Source: Pachyseris speciosa (Eukaryota; Cnidaria; Anthozoa; Scleractinia; Pachyseridae). Taken from it: a stretch of 64,000 nt of DNA. The stretch lies in NCBI GenBank assembly GCA_016490735.1, contig JAEMWC010000560.1:526914-590913 (forward strand), written 5' to 3'. Shown here piece after piece: positions 36,483 to 45,662 of this stretch. The notes under the pieces are model-generated. The model was not told where the DNA came from. It was given only the letters and a program-made list of their open reading frames with translations, and searched no databases. The translations under genes and the position numbers were made by a program. Numbering within the stretch: position 1 is the stretch's first letter; every line of letters begins with the position of its first letter.

Positions 36483-37600
36483 ATATTTGCTGCCCTCGCA
36501 TTGTCTGGGTTGCCCCAAAGTCGTGGAGCAATGTGAAGTAAATGGTTGTGGGCAGTCCTACAGAAGAGAGGACGTGGATGCCCATGTTAACGAGAAAATC
36601 GGGCGCCATTTTGAACTTATCAAAAGAGAGAAAACTCGAATCTTGTGGCGGTCGTCAAAGGTAAAGTGACAAGGAAAAGCTAAAATGGCAACGTGTGAGT
36701 TGTGCCTTATTATCCAAAGTATATTCATTATTGCGCACGAGTGAATTTGGGTATCCTCTCACCAGTCTTGGATATAGTTGTTATTTCGGTGAACATGGAA
36801 AGCAAAACCGGATTATCAACCCCGGCCACTAAACAACTTGTAAGAAATGTACTCTAACAAAGACTTAAGAACCATGATAAGTGTTAATGAATAGTATCCT
36901 TTTGAATATCATGGTTTATTTTTTTCTCTAGGGAAAACTGGACGTGGCACCGCATCGTTCGACGAGTGAACAGTTCGTGGTCACATGGTCACCACTGCCA
37001 GCTTCGGAAAACAATTTGTTGGCTTCACCCGTATTTCTCAAACTTCAAAAAAGGTGGAGGATGTACTTTGAAAAAGGCCTCTTGCGACTTCAGTACTTCA
37101 AGGGGCTAGAGGATATTGCTGTCGTGCCAAGGCAAGAATATGTTCAGTTCAAACCTGGGATATCTTCAACAAAATTATGAAAAAAATAGACTTCTATATT
37201 ACCCCGTTTATGCGGGGACAAGAAATAGAAATGAGCGATGCTTTTCTGAAGCCTTCATGCACGTTTGTGACATTACATGCTTAGACTTGTGATTTCATAC
37301 AGCTATCTTTACAGCACCAAAATTATTATTCAAGTCATTCTTATAAAAGGAACGTTACAGGCTGATGTCATTGTGACACCCTACTATTAAAATTAAAGAA
37401 AACTGACAAGTAATATAACGAATATTTCTTTCTTCAACAGCTTTTTCTTGAAAACAAGAGACGGCAAGACAACAGCTTACCGTGAAGTTGTGCCATATTT
37501 TGTTTTGTTAAAAGAGGTGGCATATTTAGAAGTAGACACAAAGTCGAACAGCCCTGAGTCTATCACTGCCAAGATAGAAGTTGTTGATCCAACATATTAG
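36483..37600 (+). CDS. 3' exons of a gene with a Cys/His-rich segment (partial)
   Basis: Three exons are supported: 36483-36660, 36932-37131 and 37441-37600. Exon 1 follows ttttcag and carries C-x2-C...C-x4-C and later H-x3-...H spacing (CLGCPKVVEQCEVNGCGQSY, then AHVNEKIGRHFELIKRE), which resembles a TRAF-type zinc finger. It ends phase 0 at aag|gtaaag. Exon 2 reads GKLDVAPHRSTSEQF..., with an exposed hydrophobic stretch. Its best donor is ccaag|gcaag, a GC-AG intron, and this restores the frame to exon 3 (AG|C TTT TTC), which ends KIEVVDPTY then TAG. The 5' end is absent from the window or was lost when the element to the left inserted. It could be an immune or ubiquitin adaptor, but that is only a guess from the finger-like spacing. 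Confidence 0.55.
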
Positions 37601-38564
37601 AGGCCTTAAGCAACCAGGACGTGAACGACAACGAGAAAGTCACAAAGCAATCGGCTCAATGAATAAAAAGATCGCCCGCACGTGCTTTTGGCCAAGGTTT
37701 ATGTTTTGTCGATCACGTGAGCCTATGACTTCGAAAATGATTGCGACCTCAACCAGGACTAAGTTACTATAAGGGCATTAGTCAAAGTAAGGAAACAGAA
37801 AGAGAAATTTGTAGCCGTGCGCTAACGTTCTATAGAAACGATAAAATTTGGATCGCTTCACGCTGTTTTTTCGCAGAGGACGGCAAAGAAATGTACGGTA
37901 CCTGCTCATTAAACCTGTTCTTTCACGTTCACGTTGCTGTTGCCATCCTTGTTGCTTAGGCTCTCTAACAGAAAATGATTTTCGTTTCATACATTGATTA
38001 AAAAAAAAAGAAATTTATTGCGGCTAAAGGAGACCACTATCAGATAAGTATATAAAGTAAACTTCTCAATTTTCCATCCCCTCGCATATGAAGATAACAT
38101 CCTCTCCCATAGACAATGTGGTATTAACAATAACACAACATTACGTGCTTTCATATTTGACTTACGTTAGTGTGTGTTACTTACCTGTAAATAATAATTA
38201 AGTCCCTTCGATAGCTAGACATAACAGAATGCAATGCTCTCTTTTAGCTGGCTCGAGAACAGAAAATCCACGAAATTTCTTAGTTATGTTGGCTTGCCTT
38301 GCCAATCTGAGTTTATTTATAATTCTAGTATAAAAAGTTGTTTTTCCATTTATACTAAGTTATTCAAGTTTAGAGTTGAAAATTAGAACAAAAATAAAGA
38401 TTTTGATAACTGCCATTATTAACAATTGGTAGGTCACAATCGCGACGTAAGGCTCTCTACTGATCTCCAGTCAGTTTCCTGTAACATGATCAATACAACT
38501 CGGAAAAATGAAGTCTACACAATGTTCCTTTATTCCTTTCGGATAATATATTACAATAAATGAA

Positions 38565-38577
<13 letters not shown>
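37601..38577. other. Non-coding stretch, no gene recognised
   Basis: AT-rich 3' flank of the preceding gene, ending where the Penelope-like element starts. Nothing else was identified. Confidence 0.45.
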
Positions 38578-38610
<33 letters not shown>

Positions 38611-38642
38611 GGAGTGAAACACGAAAATTTGGTTTATCAACG

Positions 38643-38673
<31 letters not shown>

Positions 38674-40028
38674 GGATTTGATTAGCTGACGTTTCGAGCG
38701 TTAGCCCTTCGTCGGAGCGAATCGAGGAACTGTGGGTTGTGTATGGTTTATATACAGAAAATGGAGCTACGCTATTGGTGGTAACGTGGTAACGTGAAAA
38801 AAAGGAATAAATTAATTGAATGAAAAGCGCTCGTTGATACCGTGGGGATTAAGAGTGCCAATTTGAAAGATCAGTTTTTGCTCGAGATTTTTACGGCTTT
38901 CCGTGGTACCTTGATGTAGGGAAAGGTCGGAGATCGACATGTGTAGTTTGGAATGGTCAGGGAGATTAAAATGCCGAGCGACAGGTTTGGATGCGTCTTT
39001 GCCATCTTTCTCAACATCACGAAGATGTTCTTGGAATCGGTCACCTAGTCGTCTTCCTGTTTCGCCGATGTATAACTTTTTGCATAATATGCAGGTTATG
39101 CAATAGATAACATTTGCGGAGGTATACGTGAAACGATCAGTGATCTTAACAGATCGCTTAGGGCCCGATATTTTGTCAGTGTTTTGAATGAAAGGACAAG
39201 TTTTGCATCGCGAGCGCGTGCATTTAAAAGTGCCAGGTTGTTCAGTTGTTTTGAATGCGCTTTTAACTAGAAAGTTACCTAGATTTTTATCGCGTTTGAA
39301 TGAAATCAGCGGTGGTTCCGAAAAGATTCTAGCAGTTTGTGGATCATTTTGCAGTATCTTAAAGTTATTAAGAATGATGGCTTTAACTGGGTTATTATGC
39401 GGGTGAAATGTGAGGGTGAATGGAATTCTGTCATTCTTTTCCTTTTGTGACGTCTGTAGTGCTGACTGGAGCGCGGTGATGGCCCGATTGAACTACAGAA
39501 TCAGGATAGCCACGTTTCTCGAAAAAATGGCACATTTCCTCTGATTTGTTGGAAAAATCAGAGTCATCACTACATAGACGTCGAAGTCTAAGAAATTGAG
39601 AATAGGGAATGGCGTTTTTGACATGAGATGGATGTGAAGATGAATACAACAAATAACTGTGAGAATCGGTGGGTTTGTAGTGCACACTGGTACATAAAGC
39701 GTTGCCGCTGATAAAAACTTTGATATCAAGAAAGGCCAGGGAAGTTTCCGAAATTTCCCAGGTATATTTTAGAGCCGGATGAAAGGAATTAACGGCGGTT
39801 ATAAATTGATTGTTTTCTTCCTTGCTAGACGAAATTGCGCCGATACAGTCGTCAATGTAGCGACCGTAGAGTTCAGGTTTAGGACCGTTGTACTGATTGA
39901 AGAGTTGGTACTCGACGTAACCTACAAAAAGATTGGCGTAGCTAGGTCCCATTCTTGTGCCCAGCGCTACACCATTAATTTGCTTGTAATAGTTGTCAGC
40001 GAAAGAAAATTCTTTTTTAATATATTAT
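38578..40028 (-). mobile_element. 5'-truncated Penelope-like retroelement, minus strand
   Basis: On the minus strand the reading starts near 40010 (ADNYYKQINGVALGTRMGPS), includes the RT catalytic box GRYIDDCIGA and FLDIKV, then continues through KPTDSHSYLLYSSSHPSH. After a one-base frame break in an A-run near 39440 it goes on with a GIY-YIG-type endonuclease: VIYCITCILCKKLYIGETG followed by RFQEHLRDVEK at about 39000-39130, and ends near 38800. Below that lie a hammerhead-like core and a terminal repeat. RT plus a C-terminal GIY-YIG domain defines Penelope-like elements. The N-terminal half is missing; an in-frame stop and the joint to another element occur at 40025-40030. Confidence 0.9.
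38685..38722 (-). ncRNA. Hammerhead-ribozyme-like motif of the minus-strand Penelope element
   Basis: The minus strand reads CCGACGA, agggc-taac-gctc (stem II), GAAA, then cgtcagc. The usual core is CUGANGA...GAAA; here U4 is C, so activity is uncertain. It sits in the terminal repeat, where such ribozymes occur in Penelope-like elements. The same sequence occurs twice, head to head, at 44146-44300. Confidence 0.65.
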
Positions 40029-41313
40029 ATAGTTGATTCTCCCAGCAGATAAAGGTCGTGCCAGTGTAGTGCTAGATAAGAACACCTATCATGATAAGAT
40101 GAAGGCACTGATTGAGACTGGTCCATACCGACTTCTTAAGAAGGACCCAACGGACCGCTTAACCCGAAAGTTGACTGAAAAACTTCTGAGCCTGAAGCGA
40201 GGTGGACACTTGACAGATTCTGTGTATAACAAGATCAGGCCCAAGCATAAGCAACCACCTAGAATTTATGGCCTTCCCAAGATACACAAGGCCAACACAC
40301 CATTGAGACCTATAGTCTCTTGTGTGAACACCTTTTCTTATGATCTGTCTTCCTACTTAGCCGATGTATTATCTCCCCTAACAGGGAACTCAGAGTACAC
40401 AGTTGACAACTAAGCTCATTTTGTGTCCATTGTGAACGGTGAAAGGGTACTAGAAAACGAGATCATGGTGTCTTTTGACGTAGTGTCTCTGTTTACGAAC
40501 GTTCCAATCGAAGGAGCAGTACAGACTGCACTGCGAAAACTGGAAGCTGACCCGTGCCTTGCCAACCGCACGACTCTAACACCTACGCAGATTGCAACCT
40601 CTTGAGTTTCGTTCTTAGATCCACATACTTCCGGTGTGATGGACTGATTTACGAACAGCAAGAAGGAGCAGCCATGGGTAGCCCGGTATCCGCAGTGATA
40701 GCTAAGCTCTACATGGAGGGTTTTGAGGAACAAGCTTTGACATCGACGCCCTGTACACCTAAGATCTGGAAACGCTATGTGGATGACACCTTTACCATCT
40801 TAGATCGTGACAAAGTTGACTCATTCTTACAACACCTCAATAGTCAACAACCGACGATCCGTTTCACAATGGAAACTGAGAACGAGAACTCAATTCCCTT
40901 CCTTGATACTTTGATCATCAAGGATTCAAACGGATACCTCTCTACCAGTGTTTACAGAAAGCCTACACACACTGACCAGTACCTAGCGTATGATTCACAC
41001 CACCCGCAATCTGTAAAACGCGGTATTGTCAAAAAAACTTACGAAAACCAAGGGACGAACCACCACTAAAGAACCTGAACCCGAAATTAAATCTACTGTG
41101 GTTCTGCCATACGTCAAAGGCACATCGGAGGCTCTTCGCCGTTGCCTACAACAACAAGGCATACGGACTGTTTTCAGATCTGACACAACTCTTAGATCAC
41201 ACCTAGTGCGACCTAAGGACATTGTCGATCCATTGACATTGACATTGACATTGCAGATAAGGCAAGACATGTGTCACACATAAGAACCTAGTTTACGACC
41301 TCGCTCACCACGA

Positions 41314-41389
41314 GTCTCCCATAGCTCAGTGGTTAGAGCGTCCAACCGGTAATCTGGAAGGTCATGGGTTCGACTCCCGTTGGGGGCTC
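41314..41389 (+). mobile_element. tRNA-like (SINE-type) sequence
   Basis: It contains atagctcagtggttagagcg (A box) and ggttcgactcc (B box) at tRNA spacing. The anticodon stem (tccaa/tctgga) is imperfect and position 33 of the loop is C rather than U, so it is a tRNA-derived repeat, not a working tRNA gene. It lies where the Penelope element should encode its GIY-YIG domain. Confidence 0.7.
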
Positions 41390-41681
41390 AGAAAATTTTT
41401 TTTCTGAGTAATTCGACTTGAGAACGCTTCTTCATTATTCACACTTTATCCAAGTCTCCATTCCATTTATCAGGGACAGTGGAATTGAAATTCCTGAAGC
41501 GTGGATGCCCACGATCAAACACCACAACAGCCGATCAGTACCAAAGCGGACCGCTGAGGGAACAATTTCTAGTCTGAACGACAAGGATCGAAATCCTCCA
41601 ATCAACAATAGCCTAAGCGCGGATCGAAACGCACCAATCACCACCAGCCACGGTGCTTCTTATACTCACACGCAGCCAGTC

Positions 41682-41740
41682 GACACCATCGCCTGATGAA
41701 GACCAGCAGTATAGCGGTCGAAACGTCGCGATCCACATCT
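41682..41740 (+). ncRNA. Hammerhead-ribozyme-like motif at the 3' end of the plus-strand Penelope element
   Basis: CTGATGA at 41693-41699 is followed by stem II agacc...ggtc with loop agcagtatagc, then GAAA at 41720-41723 and cgtcgcg. All core positions match the hammerhead consensus. The same sequence, in both orientations, is at 15055-15115. Confidence 0.75.
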
Positions 41741-41934
41741 TTGTGACTCAATCGTGAGACAAAAGATTAACTCAGCTATCATTTGAAACCACGATGACGA
41801 ACACCTTTCATAATAATAGTTGTGTGGTTTTAAAGTTTTAAATGTTGATCATAAATAAATTCATACATGAACTGAGAAAGGTATCATAATTGTGTGTTGA
41901 GAAAATATCCAGCTTTATGGGAAAATGAGTCTTA

Positions 41935-42720
41935 CAATCAGCCATTTTAAAGGATTCTTAGGGGCAGAGTTTAATACACACGGCGATTGCAACCCTTGCA
42001 AACGGCGTTCAGTATACAAATTACGATTCTTGAAATCGGCGTTTGCAAGAACTCTTAGAGATGGCTTTAGAACAGCGATTGTAAGGGCTTTTACGAACGG
42101 CGTTTTCAAGGACTTTTACCAACGGCGTTTAGAAGAACACTTAAGAACGGCGTTTAAAAGGACTCTAACGAACGGCGTTTGTAAGGACTTTTACGAACGA
42201 CGTTTGTAAGGACTCATACGAACGGCGTTTGTAAGGTTTCTTGCCAAAGGCGTTTATACGAACTCAGGGGCAGAGTTTAATACACACGGCGATTGCAACC
42301 CTTGCAAACGGCGTTCAGTATACAAATTACGATTCTTGAAATCGGCGTTTGCAAGAACTCTTAGAGATGGCTTTAGAACAGCGATTGTAAGGTCTCTTAC
42401 GAACGGCGTTTATAACGATTCTTACGAACCGCGTTTGTAAAGACTCTTACGAACGGCGTTTGTAAGGACACTTACGAACGGCGTTTATAAGGACTCTTAC
42501 GAACGGCGACTGTATGGAATCTTACAATCGGCGTTTATAAGGACTCTTACTAACGGCGATTGTACGGGATTTTACAATCGGCGTTTATAAGGCCGCCTGC
42601 TAACGTCGTCCATAAGGACTCTTACGAACGGCGTTTGTAATGACTCTTATGAACGGCGTGTTTAAGGACTCTTACAAACGGCGTTTGCAAGCAAATGGTT
42701 TTACAACCGGTGTTTTACAT
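41935..42720. repeat. Minisatellite array, ~24-bp unit
   Basis: Tandem copies of ggactcttacgaacggcgtt tgtaa with variants. Within it a block of about 130 bp (gcagagtttaatacacacgg...cagcgattgtaagg) at 41965-42090 is repeated at 42270-42392, so a ~305-bp higher-order unit was duplicated. It adjoins the conserved tail at 42740-42882. Confidence 0.95.
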
Positions 42721-42739
42721 AACTGGCCCCTTTAGGTAT

Positions 42740-42882
42740 TTTTAAAGCGTTGTGAGACAATCGTCTATTTACAGAACACCAATTATATAAGGTGGTGTTC
42801 ATGGAAAGAATTATATACGGTGTTATACCTTACATTTTAGTTTTGGTTTTATATAAGCCTTCGTGCTCAGCTGCTGATAATG
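42740..42882 (+). mobile_element. Conserved tail of a minisatellite-type element (right copy)
   Basis: Inverse of 24308-24448: tttaaagcgttgtgagacaa...accaattatataaggtggtg...ttatataagccttcgtgctc, closing cagctgctgataatgatcc, the same closing motif as the three tails at 30-32 kb. Here the minisatellite lies immediately upstream, as in those units. Confidence 0.85.
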
Positions 42883-42883
42883 A

Positions 42884-44110
42884 TCCAGATGTTCGAGTTT
42901 TAAGTGCCTCAGAAGTTAGCTCAAAGAAAAGCACTCAAACATAATATTGTAAAAGCCGTTTTCTTGAGTAGCGTTTCTGCTAATGCAATGTCTTTCAACC
43001 ACTCGAGATCTAGAAATTAAAAGCTGCTGTGAACTATGGGTGAAACATATATTTGCGGCTACAGCGGCTGTGTTCACAGATCGCACGAACCAATCCTTTG
43101 GTCAACGGGTATTTTCAGAGATGGAGAAGAAGACAGCTATAGTGCTTTTATGCTTCGTGCTTGCAACTCTTTTGGTTCATGATATGGAAGCAGCAACAGG
43201 TTTACACCCCGGCAATGGTGGCAGAAAAGTGACTAGGGTATAGCTGATTCCTTTTTTATTTTTGTTGTTAATTTAAGAAATCCCAGCTAACGTCTGAATT
43301 GAGAAAATGTTGGGGATTTTAAGTCTTTTACGTAGTTAACAGAAACTAAACAGAAGTCTAATGGAGCAACACACGTTAAAATACTTATTCGCATTTTAAC
43401 ATCAGAAAACGTTTACCCATATCACGCTGTATAGAAAGAGGCGATACAATGTCTCCTCATCCGCCTCCACGTGTTTTACAGCCATAGTAGAAGTTACCTC
43501 AGAGGTGTTTAGAAAAGATAGAAATCTTTAAGATGAAAGACCTGTTTTATTTTCTCTACTGGCAGATAAATTTATAACGAAGTATGCCTCACGTTTCTGT
43601 TCCTTTATATTCTTGATTTACAGCGTTTGAAGCGTCAACAACGGAATATCAGAAACTTGTGCGCTTCCATGAAAGACGTTTGTGAACGTGAAACAGAGCC
43701 GGCGCCGGCTGCCATCTTCGAGCGAAAATGAACGAACTGGCGGCAAAGGAAACCACTAATGTTAAACTACAGAGTCATTCTTCGGATCTTTAAAGGAATG
43801 TAATTGTATGGATCAACAACTGACTGACAAAGCCAATAAAATATGAATCAGAACATTATTATGGGTTGTTTGAGATTCAACATTAGAAGAAAATTTGCAT
43901 TGATCTTGGATGAGCTTAAAAAGGGACGAAATAGAAAACTGACCACATAAGTGTCTCTCCACCCTTAACAAACGTAACGTTCTACGAGGAGAAATTTGAA
44001 GAGTGAATTTAATTCACAACCTTAGTGAGTATAAAAAAAATTGTTTTCCAAGTTTCCTGATGTTGTTAATAATCTTGAGATTCAGCTTTTATAAGTCTTG
44101 TAACTATTTT
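42884..44110 (+). repeat. Segmental duplication unit R3, right part
   Basis: Resumes R1/R2 homology at agatgttcgagttttaagtg and runs through peptide gene A3 to about 44110. It lacks the 866-bp element present in R1 and R2 (empty site near 43950). It is more diverged from R1 and R2 than they are from each other. Confidence 0.9.
43121..43731 (+). CDS. Type A secreted two-cysteine peptide precursor, copy A3
   Basis: Exons 43121-43237 and 43624-43731 join in phase 0 (agg|gtatag; tttacag|) to give 74 residues. The signal peptide is as in A1/A2, with the cysteine near its end replaced by leucine. The mature start is ATGLHPGNGG, closer to the type B start (ATGLRPGL) than to A1/A2 (VTGFHEGNGG). Exon 2 begins RLKRQQRNIRNLCASMKDVC, so a dibasic KR stands directly before a glutamine here; A1/A2 have HLER at that place. 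The C-x6-C segment is unchanged and the tail is slightly longer (ERETEPAPAAIFERK). The substitutions fall in linker and tail, while the cysteine block and both splice sites are kept, which argues for a functioning gene. Function unknown. Confidence 0.75.
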
Positions 44111-44145
44111 TATATGTCCATCTACGACAATATTTGGTTTATCAA

Positions 44146-44300
44146 CGGAGTTCATAATGTAAATTGACCACCGTACAGGGATTCGATTAGCTGACGTTTC
44201 GAGCGTTAGCCCTTCGTCGGAGCGAATCGCTCCGACGAAGGGCTAACGCTCGAAATGTCAGCTAATCGAATCCCTGTACGGTGGTCAATTAGCATTATAA
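44146..44300. mobile_element. Penelope-derived palindrome with paired hammerhead-like motifs
   Basis: aattgaccaccgtacaggga...ttagcccttcgtcggagcga is followed at once by its inverse (tcgctccgacgaagggctaa...tccctgtacggtggtcaatt), with arms of about 70 bp around 44226. The arms match the terminal region of the minus-strand Penelope element (38636-38720). Confidence 0.85.
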
Positions 44301-44327
44301 ACTTGTTTGCTGTAAGTGGGTGTCATC

Positions 44328-44500
44328 TACCGTAAAAGCTCTATTAAGCCCTCCGTCTCTATTAAGCCCGCCTCTCTAATAAGCCCCCTGTTTGGAAGTC
44401 TGTTTTTATCAAAGCCCCCCCTCCCCCTTTTGGGACATAAAATAGTGTAATTAGTCCCCCTTATTTCCTCTTGCGAAATCACCTTCATGTGGCCCAATTG
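44328..44500. mobile_element. Truncated end of a 'TTAAGCCCCC' DNA element
   Basis: taccgtaaaagctctattaa, then several aagcccc units, matching the left end of the elements at 14016 and 21912. The right end was not found. Confidence 0.75.
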
Positions 44501-45662
44501 GTTTGACCAATGACATCTGATCCTATAATAATGAAGTACACCTCAAATTAACGAGAATCCAACTCATAAAAGAGGAACCAAAGAATGGACTGGGGCCCTG
44601 TTAATGAATACATACAGTACAGACGACGTAGTCTACTGGAAACGCTCGTTTGCATGTGGTAACTCGTACGGTCACGTGTTACACACGGGTATGACTTGGC
44701 GATTTTCAATCTGATGATAAAACTCACGCATGCGCTACCCGTTCAAGTCCACCAGAAGACTCCTATCACTACGAACGAAGTTGTCATTCATCGTTTACTT
44801 AAGCAATACACCACAAGTTTCTATTGTTTATAGGCTGATAAACCACGCGGGATGTTGGAAGAACACTCGAAGAATTCGTGAATCACGAGCCGCAGACAAG
44901 AGTTTACTGGTACAATAAACCATAGCTGATTGACCAATCAGAGCGCGCGAATTGAAACTGGAACGAAAATCTCGACCCGGTACAGCGACCTGGGTGAAAT
45001 CGCACCGGTATGACTCGTACTGTTACGATATGTTATGCTGGTGCATCAGGTAAACGAATACAGAGGCACAAAATGAAACCGGGATGGACTGGTACCGGTC
45101 ATCGAAAGTCACACCGATATCATATAAACACCTACTAACTTAGAACGAACACCTATGAACTGTCTTTTGCAGCCACCACTCCTATTTGGCTACTGTCATG
45201 TAAGAGAAACACCGCTTCCTTTTCAACCGAGAGTGTTCTGAACCGACAAGATCGTCCGTGAATTTCGGTTATGGGAACGTCCTGTATTTGGCATAAATTT
45301 CCAAGGTTTCGTTACCCTATGATAAAATACAATAAAATAACAACTCCGAAAACATCTTGCTAACTTAAAATATAAGTATAAGCAAGAAATGCAACAACAA
45401 ACAGGGAATAAACGTAATATTTCGGTTCTTATTACAAGACCATTATCAAACGTAACAAAGATGGTATAGCGTTGAACTTTTAACTGAGGAGAGCCAGCTA
45501 GGAAGATGTGAGACACTTTACTTATTACAGCAACAATGCAGAAAAATGCAGAAAAAAAATGTAAGAAACGCATAACAAAAATGCAAGCTACCAAAATTAA
45601 AATCAAAGCTAAAACAATGTAATACCCTATTGAGTTTACATTGACAGTAAAAAGCTACTTAC
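44501..45662. other. Non-coding stretch, no gene recognised
   Basis: No exon that could continue the minus-strand gene at 45663 was identified (no pore-like or further membrane segment). The minus frame at 45223-45606 has no splice support. Confidence 0.4.

Larger units (their letters stand above)
40030..41830 (+). mobile_element. 5'-truncated, decayed Penelope-like retroelement, plus strand
   Basis: It starts within the RT at ILPADKGRASVVLDKN, then has RIYGLPKIHK, MVSFDVVSLFTNVP, EGAAMGSPVSAVIAKLYMEG, the catalytic box KRYVDDTF, and PFLDTLIIKD with VYRKPTHTDQYLAYDSHHPQ. Breaks are a TAA at about 40411 after EYTVDN, a frame change near 40600, and a deletion with frame change at about 41030 that removes the linker. 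The GIY-YIG catalytic region expected after 41220 is absent and a tRNA-like sequence stands there. The C-terminal tail returns at 41470-41690 (DSGIEIPEAWMPTIKHHNSR). The 3' end carries a hammerhead core. It is a different subfamily from its minus-strand neighbour. Confidence 0.9.
24308..42883. other. 18.6-kb sequence interrupting unit R3
   Basis: R3 homology stops at 24307 (acagacagctt) and resumes at about 42886 (agatgttcgag). In R1 and R2 these sequences are separated by only about 12 bp (aggagaaagcta), which is missing here. The intruding block starts and ends with inverted ~140-bp copies of one sequence. It contains gene exons, a SINE, minisatellites, a 3.4-kb TTAA element and two Penelope fragments. 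No clean target duplication is visible, so an insertion plus rearrangement (for example between two inverted element tails) is as likely as a single giant mobile element. Confidence 0.75.

Noticed and set aside
41314..41389. Functional tRNA-Thr gene
   Set aside because: The anticodon stem has a mismatch and an extra base, loop position 33 is C, and the surroundings are retroelement sequence. Treated as tRNA-derived.
24308..42883. A Polinton/Maverick-type giant transposon
   Set aside because: Size and inverted ends invite the idea, but there is no protein-primed DNA polymerase, integrase, packaging ATPase or capsid reading, and no 6-bp target duplication.
45223..45606. Minus-strand hydrophobic frame as the missing pore of the FN3 gene
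   Set aside because: No acceptor in the right phase and no channel signature; composition reflects AT-rich intronic sequence.
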